A stretch of 64,000 bases of DNA from Paraburkholderia sprentiae WSM5005 (GTDB taxonomy: Bacteria; Pseudomonadota; Gammaproteobacteria; Burkholderiales; Burkholderiaceae): contig NZ_CP017562.2 in the NCBI RefSeq assembly GCF_001865575.2, positions 62,001 through 126,000 of the forward strand, read 5' to 3'. Shown one piece after another: positions 62,016 to 64,000 of this stretch (the stretch's first letter is position 1; every line of letters begins with the position of its first letter). Made by a program: the position numbers and the translations under genes. Under the pieces are notes generated by a model. It had not been told where the DNA came from. It made no database searches and was given only the letters and a program-made list of their open reading frames with translations.

Positions 62016-64000
62016 TTAACCCGCCTGACCCGCCTCGCCGGCCTTTGGCGACCGGGCATGCCGCTGATGATCGGCGGCCAGAAACATGTACATCGCCGGC
62101 ACGACGAACAACGTGAACAGCGTGCCGATCGACATCCCCGTGAAGATCACGAGCCCCATCGCGTTGCGGCCCGCCGCGCCCGCGCCCGAGGCGATCACGA
62201 GCGGCACCACGCCGAGCACCATCGCCGCGGTCGTCATCAGGATCGGGCGCAGCCGCACGCCCGCCGCTTCCTCGACCGCTTCGCGCTTGGCGCGGCCCGC
62301 GCGCTGCAATTCGTTGGCGAACTGGACGATCAGGATGCCGTGCTTGCTGACGAGACCCATCAGCGTGACCAGGCCGACCTGGGTGTAGATGTTGAGCGTC
62401 GTCAGGCCGAGGTTGATGAAGATCAGCGCGCCGAACAACGCCATCGGCACCGAGATCAGGATCACGATCGGATCGCGGAAGCTCTCGAATTGCGCCGCGA
62501 GCGCGAGGAACACGATGATCGTCGCGAGCAGCAGTGTGATGACGAAGCCGCCCGACTCCTGCACGAACTGACGCGACGCGCCCGAGTAATCGGCCGAATA
62601 GCCGGCCGGCGCGACCTGCGCGGTCGCCTTGCGCAGAAAATCGAGCACCTGGCCCTGCGACACGCCCGGCACCGTCACGCCGGAGATCGTCGCCGAATTC
62701 AACTGCTGGAAGTGGTTGATCGATTCGGGCGCCACGCGGTGTTGCAGATGCGCGACCGTCGACGCCGGAATCACACTGCCGTCCGGCGTGCGCAGATAGT
62801 AGTCGAGCACCTGCGACGGATTGAGCCGGTCGATCTGCAACACCTGCGGGATCACCTTGTACGAGCGTCCCGCAATCGAGAAGTAGTTGACGTAGCCGCC
62901 GCCCAGCGCCGACCCGAGCGCCTGTCCGACGTCGCTCTGCGACAGCCCGAGCGAGGCCACCTTGTCGCGATCGACGACGAGCGTCGCTTCCGGCTTGTCG
63001 ATTTTCAGGTCGGTATCGACGAAGAAGAACATGCCGCTTTCGCGCGCTTTTTCGAGCACCGCCTGCGACACCCCGTCGAGGTTTTCGAACGGCTCGGTCG
63101 TGCTGATCACGAACTGTACCGGCAAGCCCTGCGAGCCCGGCAGCGGCGGAAACTGGAACGCCGCGACGCGCGCGCCCGCGATCTGATTCCACTTCTGCTG
63201 CAACTCCTGCTGCAATACGGTCGCGTTCCTGTCGCGCTGATCCCACGTCTTGAACAGCACGCCGCCGATGCCCCGATTGACGCTCGGCGAGCCCGTGAGC
63301 TGGAACATCTGCGAGTATTCGGGCAGCGTCTTCGAGGCATCGAACACCTGGTCCGCGTAGGTCTGCATTTGCTCGATCGTCGCGTTCGGCGGCCCGACGA
63401 CCTGCGAAAGCACGACGCCCTGGTCTTCCTGCGGCGCGAGTTCCGACTTCGAGGTCATGAACAGGTACACGGTGCCGCACAGCAACAGCACGCCCATGAT
63501 CACGAACACGGGCCAGGTATCGAGCGTCGCATGCAACAGCCGGCCGTAGCCGCGATGCACGCGCTCGAACTGTCGATCGACGAAACGCGCGAAGCGCCCC
63601 GACTCCTGCTCGGCGCGGAAAAAGCGCGAGCACATCATCGGCGACAACGTGAGTGCGATCACGCCCGATACCGTCACCGCGCCCGCGAGCGTGAACGCGA
63701 ACTCGGTGAAGAGCGCGCCCGTCAGCCCGCCCTGGAAGCCGATCGGCGCATACACGGCGATCAGCACGACGGTCATCGCGAGGATCGGGCCGCCGAGTTC
63801 ACGCGCGGCGATCAGCGCGGCGTCGAACGGCGCCTTGCCTTCGTGCTTCATGTGCCGATCGACGTTCTCGACCACGATGATCGCGTCGTCCACGACGAGC
63901 CCGATCGCGAGCACGAGCGCGAGCAGCGTCAGCAGATTGATCGAATAGCCGAGCACCTGCATCACGAAGAACGTGCCGATCAGCGACAGCGGCATCGCGA
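62016..64000 (-). CDS. RND multidrug efflux permease, 5' part beyond the window
   Basis: The C-terminal 660 or so residues of an AcrB/MexF-type pump. TM4 carries GLVVDDAIIVVENVDRH with the paired Asp of the proton relay, followed by ALTLSPMMCSRFF, the second periplasmic loop (PQEDQGVVLSQVVGPPNATIEQM), and the last helices (GLVSKHGILIVQFANE, LRPILMTTAAMVLGVVPL). It exports drugs or toxic compounds through a tripartite system. The membrane-fusion and outer-membrane genes would lie to the right. Confidence 0.95.
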   Translation of the reverse strand, partial: AMPLSLIGTFFVMQVLGYSINLLTLLALVLAIGLVVDDAIIVVENVDRHMKHEGKAPFDAALIAARELGGPILAMTVVLIAVYAPIGFQGGLTGALFTEFAFTLAGAVTVSGVIALTLSPMMCSRFFRAEQESGRFARFVDRQFERVHRGYGRLLHATLDTWPVFVIMGVLLLCGTVYLFMTSKSELAPQEDQGVVLSQVVGPPNATIEQMQTYADQVFDASKTLPEYSQMFQLTGSPSVNRGIGGVLFKTWDQRDRNATVLQQELQQKWNQIAGARVAAFQFPPLPGSQGLPVQFVISTTEPFENLDGVSQAVLEKARESGMFFFVDTDLKIDKPEATLVVDRDKVASLGLSQSDVGQALGSALGGGYVNYFSIAGRSYKVIPQVLQIDRLNPSQVLDYYLRTPDGSVIPASTVAHLQHRVAPESINHFQQLNSATISGVTVPGVSQGQVLDFLRKATAQVAPAGYSADYSGASRQFVQESGGFVITLLLATIIVFLALAAQFESFRDPIVILISVPMALFGALIFINLGLTTLNIYTQVGLVTLMGLVSKHGILIVQFANELQRAGRAKREAVEEAAGVRLRPILMTTAAMVLGVVPLVIASGAGAAGRNAMGLVIFTGMSIGTLFTLFVVPAMYMFLAADHQRHARSPKAGEAGQAG

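Noticed and set aside
1..64000. CRISPR arrays, tRNA or rRNA genes, complete insertion sequences
   Set aside because: No regularly spaced repeats, cloverleaf-type sequences or full transposase genes with terminal repeats were recognised by eye.

Overview
The window is high in G+C (mid-60s percent by eye) and gene-dense. Its gene families (paired LysR regulators and SDRs, DUF1488, DUF3224, DUF4337, a phosphocholine-type phospholipase C, tartrate and amino-acid catabolic modules) suggest a soil- or plant-associated Burkholderiaceae of the Paraburkholderia/Caballeronia type. The absence of core information-processing genes suggests a secondary chromosome or megaplasmid. That placement is inferred from gene content and recalled families; no database search was possible.

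Layout. 1-6.6 kb: a leftward operon (FAD oxidase, amino-acid ABC ATPase, binding protein, permease, second FAD oxidase, SDR) with a divergent LysR gene, probably for uptake and oxidation of an amino acid, amine or opine. 6.6-12.6 kb: a patchwork accessory stretch with a cupin pseudogene carrying two stops, an MHYT-GGDEF-EAL c-di-GMP protein, a glutaredoxin-like protein, a possible transposase scrap, and a TPR/ATP-grasp protein sitting behind a truncated fatty-acid transporter. 12.6-17.2 kb: an SDR and a tartrate-type locus (LysR, tartrate dehydrogenase, MFS carrier). 17.2-26.9 kb: a Gly-tract secreted protein, an AraC regulator, a GH3 lipoprotein, DUF3224, a LysR gene divergent from an SDR-like protein without catalytic residues, a Bcr/CflA efflux pump and another LysR. 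27-31.4 kb: cytochrome b561, a family 2 glycosyltransferase, a Rieske oxygenase and a rubredoxin.

31.4-38.8 kb: an SDR, then a LysR gene divergent from a binding protein/deacylase/DHDPS-like module, then a Tat-exported phospholipase C. 39.4-46.9 kb: a four-gene carbohydrate cassette (debranching enzyme, GH63-like glucosidase, glucose-6-phosphate dehydrogenase, polyphosphate glucokinase) that reads as glucan or oligosaccharide to glucose to G6P to 6-phosphogluconolactone. 46.9-47.4 kb: a lone low-G+C Tai4-type T6SS immunity gene. 47.5-54.3 kb: PEBP, aldo/keto reductase, a Fur-boxed TonB receptor/PiuC/PepSY iron operon, nitroreductase and HiPIP. 54.3-64 kb: DOPA dioxygenase-like protein, a frameshifted GNAT, DUF1488, a candidate sRNA ending in a strong terminator, two DGPF proteins with an ECF42-type sigma factor, LysE, DUF4337, a quinone oxidoreductase and the 3' part of an RND pump.

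No rRNA, tRNA, CRISPR array, complete insertion sequence or origin was recognised. The items most worth follow-up are the TPR/ATP-grasp gene with its truncated membrane neighbour, the orphan Tai4 gene, the candidate sRNA at about 56.0-56.34 kb, the polyphosphate-linked glucan cassette, and the 33-bp palindrome before the DHDPS-like gene.
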